A stretch of 64,000 nt of DNA from Oceanispirochaeta crateris (GTDB taxonomy: Bacteria > Spirochaetota > Spirochaetia > DSM-2461), in the NCBI RefSeq assembly GCF_008329965.1, contig NZ_CP036150.1:1116001-1180000 (forward strand). The letters run 5' to 3'. Every line of letters starts with the position of its first letter. Position 1 is the stretch's first letter. The notes under the pieces are model-generated. The model saw only the letters and a program-made list of their open reading frames with translations. It had not been told where the DNA came from and searched no databases. Of the stretch, positions 33,467 through 44,454 are shown piece after piece. A program made the translations under genes and the position numbers.

Positions 33467-33485
33467 GATTTGACTCTTTGATCAA
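33457..33485 (-). promoter_or_regulatory. Promoter of the arg operon
   Basis: On the minus strand TTGATC (plus 33480-33485) and TATATT (plus 33457-33462) are separated by 17 bases. The -10 lies inside the distal ARG box, so bound ArgR would block RNA polymerase. Confidence 0.72.
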
Positions 33486-33506
33486 GATCTTAATTGGAGA
33501 TTTTTT

Positions 33507-34172
33507 TCATTCAACGGCACCATGAGCAATGAGGAGATCTCTGAGTGTCTCATACTGTCTCCATGTCGCATACATGAGGGGAGTATAACCTCTGGAATCC
33601 ATGAGATTAACCTCGGCTCCTCGTTTAACTAGAGCCTCTGCAGTTTCTCTTAATCCCTTCTGAACAGAAAGAAGCAGAGCAGACACACCTGAAGATGAAA
33701 CTGTATTTGGCTCTGCTCCATGCTGAACCAATTCAAGAGAGGTTAGTTCCATATTCCTCGAAATGGCCATGATTAAAATACTGTTTCCGTATTGGTTTAT
33801 GAAATTTGTATCCGCTCCCGCCCTGATCATTGCAGCGGCAGTCTGCTCCATATCTCTCAGCACGCAAAGATAAAGAAAAGAGTCACCATCTTCGTCATAT
33901 TCCAGAGGATTGGCACCCGCATTTATAAGAGCCACGGCCATCTGATCATTGTTATATAAAATAGCCAGATACAGAGCCGATCTACCACGGCTGTCATACA
34001 CATTTGGATCATCAAGATCGTTTAGCGCAGATTCAAAAAGAGGATAATTTTGATTAGCAATGGCATTAAAAAGATCTTTTTCTGCATCGGCAGCAACGTT
34101 AAAGGGTAGGATTAGAAAAAAAAAGAGAGTGAAATACTTTAACATAGTTAAGTTATATAAAGTATGTTTCAT
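33507..34172 (-). CDS. Secreted ankyrin-repeat protein
   Basis: A 221-residue protein. A hydrophobic stretch (about residues 12-28, YFTLFFFLILPFNVAADA) is a signal peptide with a likely AxA-type cleavage, so the protein should be periplasmic. The rest contains about five ankyrin repeats with the pattern G-x-x-x-L-x-x-A...A-x-x-L-I-x-x-G-A (DSRGRSALYLAIL, NQYGNSILIMAIS, DSRGYTPLMYATW). Such repeats bind other proteins, and no enzyme domain is attached. A start at 34145 (second Met) is possible. It is a single gene, divergent from birA by 39 bases. Confidence 0.82.
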   Translation of the reverse strand: MKHTLYNLTMLKYFTLFFFLILPFNVAADAEKDLFNAIANQNYPLFESALNDLDDPNVYDSRGRSALYLAILYNNDQMAVALINAGANPLEYDEDGDSFLYLCVLRDMEQTAAAMIRAGADTNFINQYGNSILIMAISRNMELTSLELVQHGAEPNTVSSSGVSALLLSVQKGLRETAEALVKRGAEVNLMDSRGYTPLMYATWRQYETLRDLLIAHGAVE

Positions 34173-34211
34173 GAAAAATCAACCTTTTCCTGAGAACCTG
34201 AAGCAGGTATA

Positions 34212-34976
34212 ATGCAAAAGATGAACCAATCTTCAGTTTTTTCAAATTTACAAAATCCATTTAAGGCTCCTATATATTATAAGGAAACAAGCGATTCTAC
34301 AATGGTGGATGCGTCACTATTAGTGCCGACAGAACATGGAACGCTCACTGCCGCAGGATTTCAGTCAAAAGGTAAAGGAAGAGGTGAAAATCGAATCTGG
34401 AACTCTGCAAAAGACAAAAACCTGCTATTTACGATCATTTTGAACCCCAAACAAATTTCTCACCCACTGGTGAGAGCCCCTCTCATCTGTGGCTTGGCTT
34501 TGACCAAATTTTTAAACCATGAGTATAAATTGAATGCCATTCTCAAATGGCCCAATGATGTTCTAGTAGACAATAAGAAAGTATCAGGCATACTCTGTGA
34601 ATATAAGAATAACAACTTGTTGGTTGGCCTAGGTATCAATTGCCTTCAAATGGATTTTCCAAGTGAAATAGAGCACAAATCAACGTCTTTAAGGCTCCAG
34701 GGAGTTAAAGAAACACCCCCTAAAATACTCGAGGCATTCTTACCTATTCTCAAGGATACCCTAGAAAGCAGTCATTGGAAAAATGAGGCCATGAAATACC
34801 TCTTTGGATGGAATAAAATCATTGAAATACAAACTGGGAGTGTCGAAGATTCTGCTACAGAATCAATTCAGATCGTCGATCTCACAGATGATGGATTTCT
34901 TGTTGCCATAAATACTAAAAACAATGAAAGATTAACAATATCCACGGGTGAGATCCGCTTTGCTGATTTTATCTGA
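34212..34976 (+). CDS. birA: Biotin-[acetyl-CoA carboxylase] ligase
   Basis: A 254-residue class I biotin ligase without the N-terminal DNA-binding domain found in E. coli BirA. FQSKGKGRGENRIWNSAKDKNLLFTI matches the biotin-AMP loop (usually GRGRxGRxW), and LKWPNDVLVDNKKVSGILCE is the family signature. It attaches biotin to carboxylase carrier domains. With no DNA-binding domain it cannot act as a repressor. The ATG has only a weak AGG upstream, and a second ATG at 34221 is possible. Confidence 0.88.
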   Translation: MQKMNQSSVFSNLQNPFKAPIYYKETSDSTMVDASLLVPTEHGTLTAAGFQSKGKGRGENRIWNSAKDKNLLFTIILNPKQISHPLVRAPLICGLALTKFLNHEYKLNAILKWPNDVLVDNKKVSGILCEYKNNNLLVGLGINCLQMDFPSEIEHKSTSLRLQGVKETPPKILEAFLPILKDTLESSHWKNEAMKYLFGWNKIIEIQTGSVEDSATESIQIVDLTDDGFLVAINTKNNERLTISTGEIRFADFI

Positions 34977-35028
34977 AACTTTTTCATATATATTCCAATA
35001 ATTTTCATTCAGAAATGCAAAATATTTC

Positions 35029-35057
35029 TTGATGAATCGAATTAGAATGAGTATCTT
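35029..35057 (+). promoter_or_regulatory. Candidate groL promoter
   Basis: TTGATG at 35029-35034 and TATCTT at 35052-35057 are 17 bases apart. No CIRCE palindrome (TTAGCACTC-N9-GAGTGCTAA) is present between birA and groL, so HrcA control at this site is not supported. Confidence 0.45.
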
Positions 35058-35086
35058 ACATCTGAAGATTTGCATAAGTCTTTTAA

Positions 35087-36772
<1,686 letters not shown>

Positions 36773-36793
36773 TCATCCCCCGTTCCTGACAGG

Positions 36794-36823
36794 AGAGGGA
36801 GGCGAAAGCTTCCCTCTTTTTTT
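36794..36823 (+). terminator. Terminator after groL
   Basis: AGAGGGAGGC at 36794-36803 and GCTTCCCTCT at 36808-36817 form a 10-bp stem (one G-T pair) with a stable GAAA tetraloop, followed by TTTTTT. Confidence 0.9.
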
Positions 36824-36873
36824 GCTTACAAAAATGAATTCTTAGTCAGAAAATGGAAAAAGGAGATACTGTT

Positions 36874-37161
36874 TTGAAAAGAGATGATTTTGTCAGTACC
36901 ATTGGATATAGCGGAAATTCTGCAATAGCAGATAAGAAACTGCAGAAGCCAGGGACTCCCATTGAGACACTTCTTGAACTTGGTCTATACAAAGCCGCGT
37001 TCAGTAAGGCCCTGTACGATGAGAATGTTCATGAACAGGAAATGGTATTGGAAGCATATAATAAAGCCAGTAAATCTTCTTATAAATCTATCGAGGAGTT
37101 AAAACGACTTTTTGGTGTATTCCGGGTTCCTGATAAAATTACAAGAGTCAAACGTATTTAA
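36874..37161 (+). CDS. Small conserved-looking protein of unknown function
   Basis: A 95-residue soluble protein (M-K-R-D-D-F-V-S-T-I-G-Y-S-G-N...). AAAAGGAG at 36858-36865 lies eight bases before a TTG codon at 36874, so that TTG is chosen over an ATG at 36853, which has no ribosome-binding site. The sequence is helical, with TPIETLLELGLYKAAFSKAL in the middle and a basic C-terminus (ITRVKRI). No known domain is recognised. It precedes yajC by 69 bases and could share its transcript. Confidence 0.65.
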   Translation: MKRDDFVSTIGYSGNSAIADKKLQKPGTPIETLLELGLYKAAFSKALYDENVHEQEMVLEAYNKASKSSYKSIEELKRLFGVFRVPDKITRVKRI

Positions 37162-37230
37162 TCATTCTTGACGGTTATTCATTTTATGTGATAATTTTAC
37201 CCAATCTTTTTATATTCCGAGGAAATTTTT

Positions 37231-37623
37231 ATGGATAATTTTAGACTGGCTCTCCTGATGGGGATGCCTGCAGGAGGATCTTCCGGTTCTACCGGCGGCT
37301 CCATGACTACGAGTCTTGTCACTTTCGCACTTGTAATAGGTATTTTCTATTTTCTTATCATCAGACCTCAAAATAAGAAACAGAAAGAAACCAAAAATAT
37401 GATTGAAGCCGTTAAGAAAAACGATAAAATCATCACTATTGGTGGAATTCGGGGTACTGTCCATGCTGTCAAAGAAGAAACTGTCATAATCAAAGTTGAT
37501 GATGAGTGTAAGCTTGAAATTAACAAGTCTGCCATCTCTACAGTTTTGAATGCAGTAGCTGAGCCCAAAAATGAAAAAGGCAAGAAAGACAGCAAAAAAG
37601 CAATCGAAGAAGAAAAAAAATAA
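37231..37623 (+). CDS. yajC: Preprotein translocase subunit YajC
   Basis: A 130-residue single-pass inner-membrane protein. The membrane segment (LVTFALVIGIFYFLIIRPQNKKQKE) and KNDKIITIGGIRGTVHAVKEETVIIKV are family signatures. It has a Gly/Ser-rich N-terminus before the segment and a Lys/Glu-rich tail. It associates with SecDF and the SecYEG channel. GAGG precedes the ATG. It leads the yajC-secD-secF operon. Confidence 0.93.
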   Translation: MDNFRLALLMGMPAGGSSGSTGGSMTTSLVTFALVIGIFYFLIIRPQNKKQKETKNMIEAVKKNDKIITIGGIRGTVHAVKEETVIIKVDDECKLEINKSAISTVLNAVAEPKNEKGKKDSKKAIEEEKK

Positions 37624-37644
37624 TTATAGCTACCGGAGATTTTA

Positions 37645-39369
37645 ATGAACAAACGATTGAGATTCGTCGTCGTTCTTTTCTTTTTGGGAATGGGGGCATA
37701 TTTTTTGTTTCCCACTGTACAATGGTACTTCAACACCCCTGAAGAAAAGAAAATCCTTGCTAACGGCTCCAAGGAACAGATTAGAAATTATGCCAAAGTT
37801 GAAGCGTCGAAAGACCTTGAAACACTGGTCGAGCTCGTTAAGGACAGCCCCGATGAGGAGCTTCCAGAGAATATCAGTTTTCTCATCAAAGCGGCAAAAG
37901 CAAATTACAAACTTGAAAAACTTGATATGCCAAAAAATTGGACTGTTCAGACCGTTCTGACAGGATTTCAATCGGGAAACGAAGTCTTTAAAACTCTGGA
38001 AGAATACTATAGAGATGACATTCTAAACCTGAAAGCGCTTAAGAATAAAACTCTTATGCTCGGTTTAGACCTTTCTGGTGGAATGAGTGTAGTTGTTGAA
38101 GCGGATACTGATAGTTTATCTGCCAGACTAGACAGAACTCCCACTGAAGATGATATGAAAGAAGCCTTAAGCCTTGCCATGGAGATTCTTAATAACAGAA
38201 TCGACAAATTTGGTGTAACAGAACCACAAATCAGAAAACAGTCTAACAACCAGATTTTGATTGAAGTGCCCGGTGAAGTAGACCCAGAAAGAGTCAACTC
38301 CTTCCTAATGGGTAAGGGTCAGTTAAACTTTCATATTGTTGACGATGCCGCCACTAGCCGCATGATTGAATATGCAGCACAAAATCCCGGCGAAACCTTT
38401 GAAAACGGAAGACCTGCAGATGATAGCGTCCTAGAAGCAGGATTATTAGTCTATGGTTTTTACAAGAAAGACAATTATGGGATCGATCAGTTTCAGCGCT
38501 ATGTTGTAATTCAGGAAGAAGTTGGCCTCGATGGTCAGCACATTCAGGAAGCACAGGTCATTGCAGACCAGATTACAAGCCAGCCAAATGTAATTTTCAA
38601 TCTGGATGCAGAAGGCGGAGAGATTTTCTACAAATTCACTTCAGACAATACTGGAAACACCCTGGCTGTTGTCATGGATGATAAAGTTAAGGCTGCCGCA
38701 CGTATTTCAGAACCTATAAGGGATTCTGTTAGAATCACTGGATTTGAAACGGCAGAAGCCAATGATCTGGCCTTGGTTTTAAGAACGGCAGCTCTTCCTG
38801 TTGATCTAAAAATTATCAATGAAAATGCAGTAGGTGCATCCCTCGGAAGCGATGCTATTGATGCCGGTTTAAAGGCCATCATGCTAGGATTCATTGCCGT
38901 TTTTATCTTTATGATCATCTACTATAAGGGTGCTGGACTCATAGCCGATATAGCTCTGATTCTGAACCTGATATTCATTGTTGCCATCTTGTCATCTTTT
39001 AACATGACACTCACCATGACAAGTATTGCCGGTATTATTCTAAACGTCGGTATGGCTGTTGATGCCAATGTAATTATCTTTGAACGTATCAAAGAAGAAT
39101 TGCGTTTGGGCAAATCCAGATCGGCTGCTGTAGAAGCAGGGTTCAAAAAGGCGTTCTGGACTGTTATGGATGCCAATATTACAACTTTTATAGCTGCAAT
39201 TTTTCTTTCACAACTTGGAAAGGGACCCATCCAGGGATTCGCAGTAACCCTGGCCGTCGGTATAGTTTGTTCACTCTTTACGGCTATATTTGTGTCCCGT
39301 CTGATCTTTGACTTCGGTACCGATGTCCTAGGGAAAGACAAAATCAGCATTTCCTGGGGGCTCAAATAA
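37645..39369 (+). CDS. secD: Protein-export membrane protein SecD
   Basis: A 574-residue RND-family protein with six membrane segments and a large periplasmic domain. LGLDLSGGMSVVVEAD is the D1 motif, GVTEPQIRKQSNNQILIEVPG follows, and the membrane core has GMAVDANVIIFERIKEEL with the conserved Asp of proton-driven SecDF. It helps pull proteins through SecYEG. The P1 region has an extra roughly 90-residue stretch near the N-terminus. Its end overlaps secF by one base. Confidence 0.95.
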   Translation: MNKRLRFVVVLFFLGMGAYFLFPTVQWYFNTPEEKKILANGSKEQIRNYAKVEASKDLETLVELVKDSPDEELPENISFLIKAAKANYKLEKLDMPKNWTVQTVLTGFQSGNEVFKTLEEYYRDDILNLKALKNKTLMLGLDLSGGMSVVVEADTDSLSARLDRTPTEDDMKEALSLAMEILNNRIDKFGVTEPQIRKQSNNQILIEVPGEVDPERVNSFLMGKGQLNFHIVDDAATSRMIEYAAQNPGETFENGRPADDSVLEAGLLVYGFYKKDNYGIDQFQRYVVIQEEVGLDGQHIQEAQVIADQITSQPNVIFNLDAEGGEIFYKFTSDNTGNTLAVVMDDKVKAAARISEPIRDSVRITGFETAEANDLALVLRTAALPVDLKIINENAVGASLGSDAIDAGLKAIMLGFIAVFIFMIIYYKGAGLIADIALILNLIFIVAILSSFNMTLTMTSIAGIILNVGMAVDANVIIFERIKEELRLGKSRSAAVEAGFKKAFWTVMDANITTFIAAIFLSQLGKGPIQGFAVTLAVGIVCSLFTAIFVSRLIFDFGTDVLGKDKISISWGLK

Positions 39370-40427
39370 TGGAAAAAGTAATTAACTTTACTAAGAACAG
39401 ATTCATATTCTTATCAATCTCTGTTTTTCTTATTATCGCTTTTTGGGCAGGAACATTTGCCCAGGGTGGTTTTAACTTTGGTATTGATTTTAGAGCCGGT
39501 TTAAATCAGCAGATCAACATCGAAGGTGCTGAATCTATCAACGATGTAAAAGATGCCCTGTCTGAGATTCATTCCCTGCAGGTACAGACTGTTGGTTCCG
39601 GTGAATCAATGGACTATATGATAAAAACCGGTGTAGATGAAAGTAATGATAACTTTCAAGTAGAAATGGAACAGCTGATTATGGATTCACTGGAAAGCGC
39701 CTTTGGTGCCGGAGCGGTGACCGTAAAGTCTACTGAGTTTGTAGATGCCCGTTTTGCCGGGAATCTGGCGAGTCAGACTATTTTACTAACCATAGTGGCT
39801 ATGGCTTTAATTCTGATATATATCTGGTTTCGCTTTAAGTTAAACTATGCCGTATCGGCAATTATCGCCATTATTCATGACGTCCTCTTCCTCACAGGAT
39901 TTATAGGGGTCATGCAGCTGGAATTTTCCACTGCCACGATCGCTGCGGTACTTACAATCATTGGTTATTCCTTGAACGATACCATCGTTATCTTTGATAG
40001 AATCAGGGAGAATACAAGGATGGTCAAAGAAAAGAGTTTCAAAGATGTGATTAATATCTCAATTTCTCAATCTCTATCCAGAACTCTGATTACGTCTATA
40101 ACAACATTCATTGCCGTTTTATTTATCTATGTCATTGGTATTGGAACGATCAAGACTTTTGCCTTGAGTTTGATTGTAGGTATCATCGTAGGTACTTATT
40201 CATCACTCTACATCGCTTCAACCATCCTTCTTGGATGGCATGACAAGGCAGCCAAAAATGTCAAAAATAAAGTTTCAGCCACCAAGGCTGTAGCTGAGAA
40301 AAAGGCTGATCCTGTTAAGGTCATTGAGAAAACAGCTGCAGAAGCAGTCAAGCAAAGTGCTGATGAAATTGCAGAAGCAACAGAAAAGAAACGTCAAAGC
40401 AAACTAAAAAAGAAGAAAAAGAAATAA
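39369..40427 (+). CDS. secF: Protein-export membrane protein SecF
   Basis: A 352-residue partner of SecD. FNFGIDFRAGLNQQINIEG is the conserved first periplasmic motif, and GYSLNDTIVIFDRIRENTR and SLSRTLITSITTF are core signatures. The C-terminal 50 residues are a Lys/Ala/Glu-rich cytoplasmic tail ending in a poly-Lys stretch, longer than in E. coli and possibly bound to the ribosome or membrane. It is the last gene of the operon, with a strong terminator behind. Confidence 0.95.
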   Translation: MEKVINFTKNRFIFLSISVFLIIAFWAGTFAQGGFNFGIDFRAGLNQQINIEGAESINDVKDALSEIHSLQVQTVGSGESMDYMIKTGVDESNDNFQVEMEQLIMDSLESAFGAGAVTVKSTEFVDARFAGNLASQTILLTIVAMALILIYIWFRFKLNYAVSAIIAIIHDVLFLTGFIGVMQLEFSTATIAAVLTIIGYSLNDTIVIFDRIRENTRMVKEKSFKDVINISISQSLSRTLITSITTFIAVLFIYVIGIGTIKTFALSLIVGIIVGTYSSLYIASTILLGWHDKAAKNVKNKVSATKAVAEKKADPVKVIEKTAAEAVKQSADEIAEATEKKRQSKLKKKKKK

Positions 40428-40433
40428 TTTTTC

Positions 40434-40467
40434 AAAAAGCCCCCTTTTTAAAGGGGGCTTTTTTTAG
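40434..40467 (+). terminator. Terminator after secF
   Basis: GCCCCCTTT and AAAGGGGGC (40439-40458) form a GC-rich stem flanked by an A-run and seven Ts. Confidence 0.92.
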
Positions 40468-40504
40468 GCATAATAGGCGTAATTCATACAGATAAGGAGC
40501 TCCA

Positions 40505-41080
40505 ATGAAATTTAATCAACTGGTAGAAATGACAAGAAGCTGCCGAAGATTCGATCAAAAAGACTTGCCTCAGGATTTTCTGGATTCCCTGATTGAGATT
40601 GCGAGGATTTGTCCTTCAGCCCGAAACAGTCAACCCTTAAAATACATAACAATTGATGATCAGGATTTCATGAGTCGGCTATTTCCGAACCTCCTTTGGG
40701 CTGGTGCCTTGAAGAATTGGGATGGACCAGAAACAAATGAGAGGCCTAAGGCCTATATTGCCATGATTCTAGATAAAAGCATTAGTGGGAATGCAGCCTG
40801 GGACTCGGGGATTGTGGCCCAGACTCTGCAGTTATATGCCATGGAACAGGGCATAGGATCCTGCATCCTCGGATCCTTTGATAAGAAAAAAATCACAGAA
40901 CTCCTAGAGCTCGATGACAAGCATGAAATTCAGTTTTTAATTGCCTTTGGATACCCTTTGGAAAAGAGAGTCATCGTCGATGTGAAAGAGGAATCGGATG
41001 TCAAATACTACAGAGATGACAATGAAGTGCATTATGTACCCAAACGATCAGTACAATCTCTTTTGTTAAGAAAAATCTGA
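40505..41080 (+). CDS. Nitroreductase-family FMN protein
   Basis: A 191-residue member of the nitroreductase fold. TRSCRRFDQKDLP opens the FMN-phosphate site, ARICPSARNSQPLKYITID is the typical flavin loop, and the MEQGIGSCILGSF stretch supplies the second half. FAFGYPLEKR-like IAFGYPLEKR ends the core. It probably uses NAD(P)H to reduce a small substrate, but the substrate is unknown. AAGGAG lies before the ATG. Its end overlaps the convergent neighbour by 15 bases. Confidence 0.85.
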   Translation: MKFNQLVEMTRSCRRFDQKDLPQDFLDSLIEIARICPSARNSQPLKYITIDDQDFMSRLFPNLLWAGALKNWDGPETNERPKAYIAMILDKSISGNAAWDSGIVAQTLQLYAMEQGIGSCILGSFDKKKITELLELDDKHEIQFLIAFGYPLEKRVIVDVKEESDVKYYRDDNEVHYVPKRSVQSLLLRKI

Positions 41081-41569
41081 TAAGGCAGTCCTATTTCTTC
41101 GACCTGTCATTTCATCAATTATTAATTTCATGATTAAGACTTTGTCCAGATTATCCGTGATCTTCTGGGCAAAACTCTTCTTATCCGAGGGTGCATCATA
41201 GAGTTTATCTGCAATGCAGTTCAAAGCTTTCATTCTTTCTTCAGCATTATGCAAGACTTCAACGAGTCCTCTATATACGAGGGATTCATACACTAGTCCA
41301 CTCTGACTATCCAGGTCTTCCTTTTCAAGGATGACTGTGCCGCAAACATAAGAATTGCTCTTAAGGAAGTCAATTTTAGTGCCCGTCTTTAAACCGTATA
41401 AATAAAGAGTCTCCTCCTGAGGATCAAGACCAAAACTGAGAGTAATGATATAGGGGTCATTTCCGTCAGACAAGGCCAAAGAGGTATACTTTCCCCGGGA
41501 GAGGATACCTCTCATTTCAGATATATCATCAAAAAAACACTCAGAATTGTGCATCATCATAGACCTCAT
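41066..41569 (-). CDS. Pyridoxamine 5'-phosphate oxidase-family flavin-binding protein
   Basis: A 167-residue split-barrel protein. GRYTSLALSD-like GKYTSLALSDGNDPYIITLSFG is the conserved N-terminal strand pair, LYLYGLKTGTKIDFLKSN follows where family members bind FMN or F420, and a basic C-terminal end with RR is present. It is too short and diverged to call true PdxH. The role may be in flavin or haem redox chemistry. It is convergent and overlapping with the nitroreductase gene. Confidence 0.75.
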   Translation of the reverse strand: MRSMMMHNSECFFDDISEMRGILSRGKYTSLALSDGNDPYIITLSFGLDPQEETLYLYGLKTGTKIDFLKSNSYVCGTVILEKEDLDSQSGLVYESLVYRGLVEVLHNAEERMKALNCIADKLYDAPSDKKSFAQKITDNLDKVLIMKLIIDEMTGRRNRTALSDFS

Positions 41570-41678
41570 TGATCATCTACTGTTTAATAACTAAATAGGT
41601 TATAAATGTAACATATTTGGATAATTGAATAAACAGAATTATCTGCAGGATTCCTTTGTGATTCTTTTCTAAGATAGA

Positions 41679-41708
41679 TTGAAAAGAGTCTATTATATTT
41701 GGTAATAT
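41679..41708 (+). promoter_or_regulatory. Candidate valS promoter
   Basis: TTGAAA at 41679-41684 and TAATAT at 41703-41708 have an 18-base spacer. The implied start near 41715 leaves a leader of about 20 nt and excludes the in-frame ATG-like codon at 41699. Confidence 0.5.
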
Positions 41709-41734
41709 GCACAAAAGATTCTAAGGAAGGGCTA

Positions 41735-44377
41735 ATGAAGGCTATTGAACTTGAAAAGACATACAACCCCGGTGATTTCGAAGACAGAATTTACCAATAC
41801 TGGGAAACAGGTGGGTATTTCAAACCTGGTGGTGATGACAGTAAAGAGCCCTTCGTCATAGTCATTCCACCTCCCAATGTGACTGGCGTACTCCATATGG
41901 GTCATGGATTGAATAATTCTCTCCAGGATATTCTCATCCGTTATCAGAGAATGCAAGGCCGTCCCACTCTTTGGGTTCCCGGGACTGATCATGCCGGGAT
42001 AGCCACTCAGAATGTTGTAGAACGCAGGCTCAAGGAAAAGGGGCTCACAAGACATTCTCTAGGTAGAGAAAAATTCATAGAAGAAACCTGGAAAGTCAAA
42101 GAAGAGCATCACAGCATTATTACTAGACAGCTTAAAAAAATCGGAGCATCCTGTGACTGGTCAAGAGAACGGTTTACCATGGATGAAGGTCTTTCCGGTG
42201 CTGTTCGTGAAGTATTTGTGACCCTTCATGAAAGAGGACTCATTTACAAGGGTGAATACCTTGTAAACTGGTGTCCCTCCTGTGGCACCGCATTGGCCGA
42301 TGATGAGGTGGACCATGAAGAAGAGCAGGGCGCCCTTCATCATGTCAAATACCCGCTCAGTGATGGATCTGGTTTTATCGAAGTTGCCACAACAAGACCG
42401 GAAACCATGTTTGGTGACACAGCAGTGGCCGTACATCCCGAAGACGACAGGTACAGCTCAGTAGTTGGGAAAATGATAGATCTACCACTGACAGATCGTA
42501 AAATAAAAATTATAACAGACAGCTTTTGTAATCGGGAATTCGGTTCAGGCGCTGTAAAAATAACGCCCGCCCATGACCCCAACGACTGGGATATCGGTAA
42601 TCGCCATAACTTGGAGCGTATTAATATCCTCAATGACAATGGGACACTCAACAATAATGTTCCCGAGCCCTATAGAGGAATGGATGTAATCACAGCCCGA
42701 AAAGCAACCATAAAGGCTCTGGAAGAGGGCGGATTTCTCACAAAAATTGAAGATCAGCCCCATAAGGTAGGTCATTGTTATCGATGTAAATCGGTTATTG
42801 AACCTTATATGTCGGATCAATGGTTTGTAAAAATGGATACAATGGCCGATAAAGCCATGAAAGCCTGGGAGGAGGATCGAATCAGATTCTACCCCAAACG
42901 ATGGGAAAATACCTACTCACATTGGCTCAAAGGCATCAGAGACTGGTGTATATCAAGACAGCTTTGGTGGGGTCATAGAATCCCGGCATGGACCTGTTCA
43001 GACTGCGGTGAAATACTGGTTAAACGACAAGACCCAGTAGAATGCTCTAAATGTGGTAGCAAGAATCTAGTTCAGGATCCCGACGTTCTAGATACCTGGT
43101 TCAGTTCCTGGTTGTGGCCTTTTTCTACTCTGGGATGGCCTGAGAAAACCTCTGACCTTGAAAAGTTTTTCCCCACAACGGCCCTTGTCACCGGTTATGA
43201 TATTATCTTCTTCTGGGTCGCCAGGATGATTATGGCTTCTGAAGAATTCATGGGTCAAGCTCCTTTCAAAGATATCTACATCACTCCTTTGGTGAGAGAC
43301 AAAAGCGGACGAAAAATGTCCAAATCTCTCGGAAATGGCATTGACCCTCTAGATATTGTCGATCAGTACGGTGCAGATGCCATGAAATTTACTTTGGCCT
43401 ATCTGTCAGCCCAGGGACAGGATATTCCTCTGGATATGGATGACATCAAGCTGGGAAGCCGATTCTGCAATAAAGTATGGAATGCATCGCGGTACATTCT
43501 TATGAACCTCGAAGGGCGTTCTCTCATTGATATTGATGATAAAATTCTGAATACCGTTGATAGATGGATTTATCATAGATTGAATAAAGCTGTTGAAAAC
43601 GTCAACAAAGCTGTGGATGCCTACCGCTTTGACGATATGGCCCACAGTGTATACGAGTTTTTCTGGAATGATTTTTGCGACTGGTATGTCGAGGCAACAA
43701 AACTATATCTTTATAGCAACAGCAATGACGAAAAAGATAGAGCCGTATCCATCCTTTTGGATGTCCTGAATAAATCTTTAAGACTCCTTCACCCCTTCAT
43801 GTCTTTTCTCACAGAAGAGATTTACCAGAAGCTACCCGGCGTTAACAGCCCATTGATCATTGCTGATTTTCCCCAGGTTGATGAAAAAATGAATAACCCC
43901 GAACTTGAAAATCAATTTTCACAACTTCAGGATCTTGTTCAATCTGTCAGATCCTTCCGCAGTGAGTTCAATATTCCACCAGCAAAGAGTATAAAGGTAC
44001 GTGTAAAGACTGATGATGCATCTCTGGTCGACTTTTTGACATCAGAAGGGGAGTTAGTTTCTTCCCTTATCCATTGTGATGATTTTGGGTTATTGGGTGA
44101 TGAAAATAGGAGTGGATCCGTTACTGCTGTTGGAAAAACATTTGAAGCTTATCTGTATATCAGAGAGATGATTGATGTTGATAAGGAAAAAGCCAGACTT
44201 TTAAAGAATATTGCCAAAAATGAAAAATTATTTGATTCTACCAAGAAGAAACTTGGAAACGAAAGATTTACATCCAATGCTCCTGATGAGGTGATACAGA
44301 AGGAGAAGGAAAAACTGGACGAATTCAAGAACGCCATTGAAAAAATGAAGAGTTACTTGAATGAGCTGGAATCCTAA
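41735..44377 (+). CDS. valS: Valyl-tRNA synthetase
   Basis: An 880-residue class I synthetase of usual length. PPPNVTGVLHMGHG is the HIGH motif, the editing domain carries TTRPETMFGDTAVAVHP, and GRKMSKSLGNGIDP is the KMSKS loop. A zinc-type CxxC pair (CSDCGEIL and CSKCGSKN) lies in the insertion. The last 60 residues are the tRNA-binding coiled-coil arm. AAGGA at 41723-41727 selects the ATG at 41735. It charges tRNA-Val. Confidence 0.97.
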   Translation: MKAIELEKTYNPGDFEDRIYQYWETGGYFKPGGDDSKEPFVIVIPPPNVTGVLHMGHGLNNSLQDILIRYQRMQGRPTLWVPGTDHAGIATQNVVERRLKEKGLTRHSLGREKFIEETWKVKEEHHSIITRQLKKIGASCDWSRERFTMDEGLSGAVREVFVTLHERGLIYKGEYLVNWCPSCGTALADDEVDHEEEQGALHHVKYPLSDGSGFIEVATTRPETMFGDTAVAVHPEDDRYSSVVGKMIDLPLTDRKIKIITDSFCNREFGSGAVKITPAHDPNDWDIGNRHNLERINILNDNGTLNNNVPEPYRGMDVITARKATIKALEEGGFLTKIEDQPHKVGHCYRCKSVIEPYMSDQWFVKMDTMADKAMKAWEEDRIRFYPKRWENTYSHWLKGIRDWCISRQLWWGHRIPAWTCSDCGEILVKRQDPVECSKCGSKNLVQDPDVLDTWFSSWLWPFSTLGWPEKTSDLEKFFPTTALVTGYDIIFFWVARMIMASEEFMGQAPFKDIYITPLVRDKSGRKMSKSLGNGIDPLDIVDQYGADAMKFTLAYLSAQGQDIPLDMDDIKLGSRFCNKVWNASRYILMNLEGRSLIDIDDKILNTVDRWIYHRLNKAVENVNKAVDAYRFDDMAHSVYEFFWNDFCDWYVEATKLYLYSNSNDEKDRAVSILLDVLNKSLRLLHPFMSFLTEEIYQKLPGVNSPLIIADFPQVDEKMNNPELENQFSQLQDLVQSVRSFRSEFNIPPAKSIKVRVKTDDASLVDFLTSEGELVSSLIHCDDFGLLGDENRSGSVTAVGKTFEAYLYIREMIDVDKEKARLLKNIAKNEKLFDSTKKKLGNERFTSNAPDEVIQKEKEKLDEFKNAIEKMKSYLNELES

Positions 44378-44402
44378 AGATTTGTTGTAAATTGCATAAG
44401 TG

Positions 44403-44439
44403 GACTGAACCGGTAAAGATACCAGTTCAGTCTTTTTTT
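44403..44439 (+). terminator. Terminator after valS
   Basis: GACTGAAC-C-GGTA at 44403-44415 and TACC-A-GTTCAGTC at 44420-44432 form a stem with one C/A mismatch and a 4-base loop, followed by seven Ts. Confidence 0.85.
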
Positions 44440-44454
44440 ATTAGGACTCAAGAA

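Noticed and set aside
37368-37772. A 134-codon minus-strand frame across the end of yajC and the start of secD
   Set aside because: It is opposite two well-recognised genes and has no start signal.
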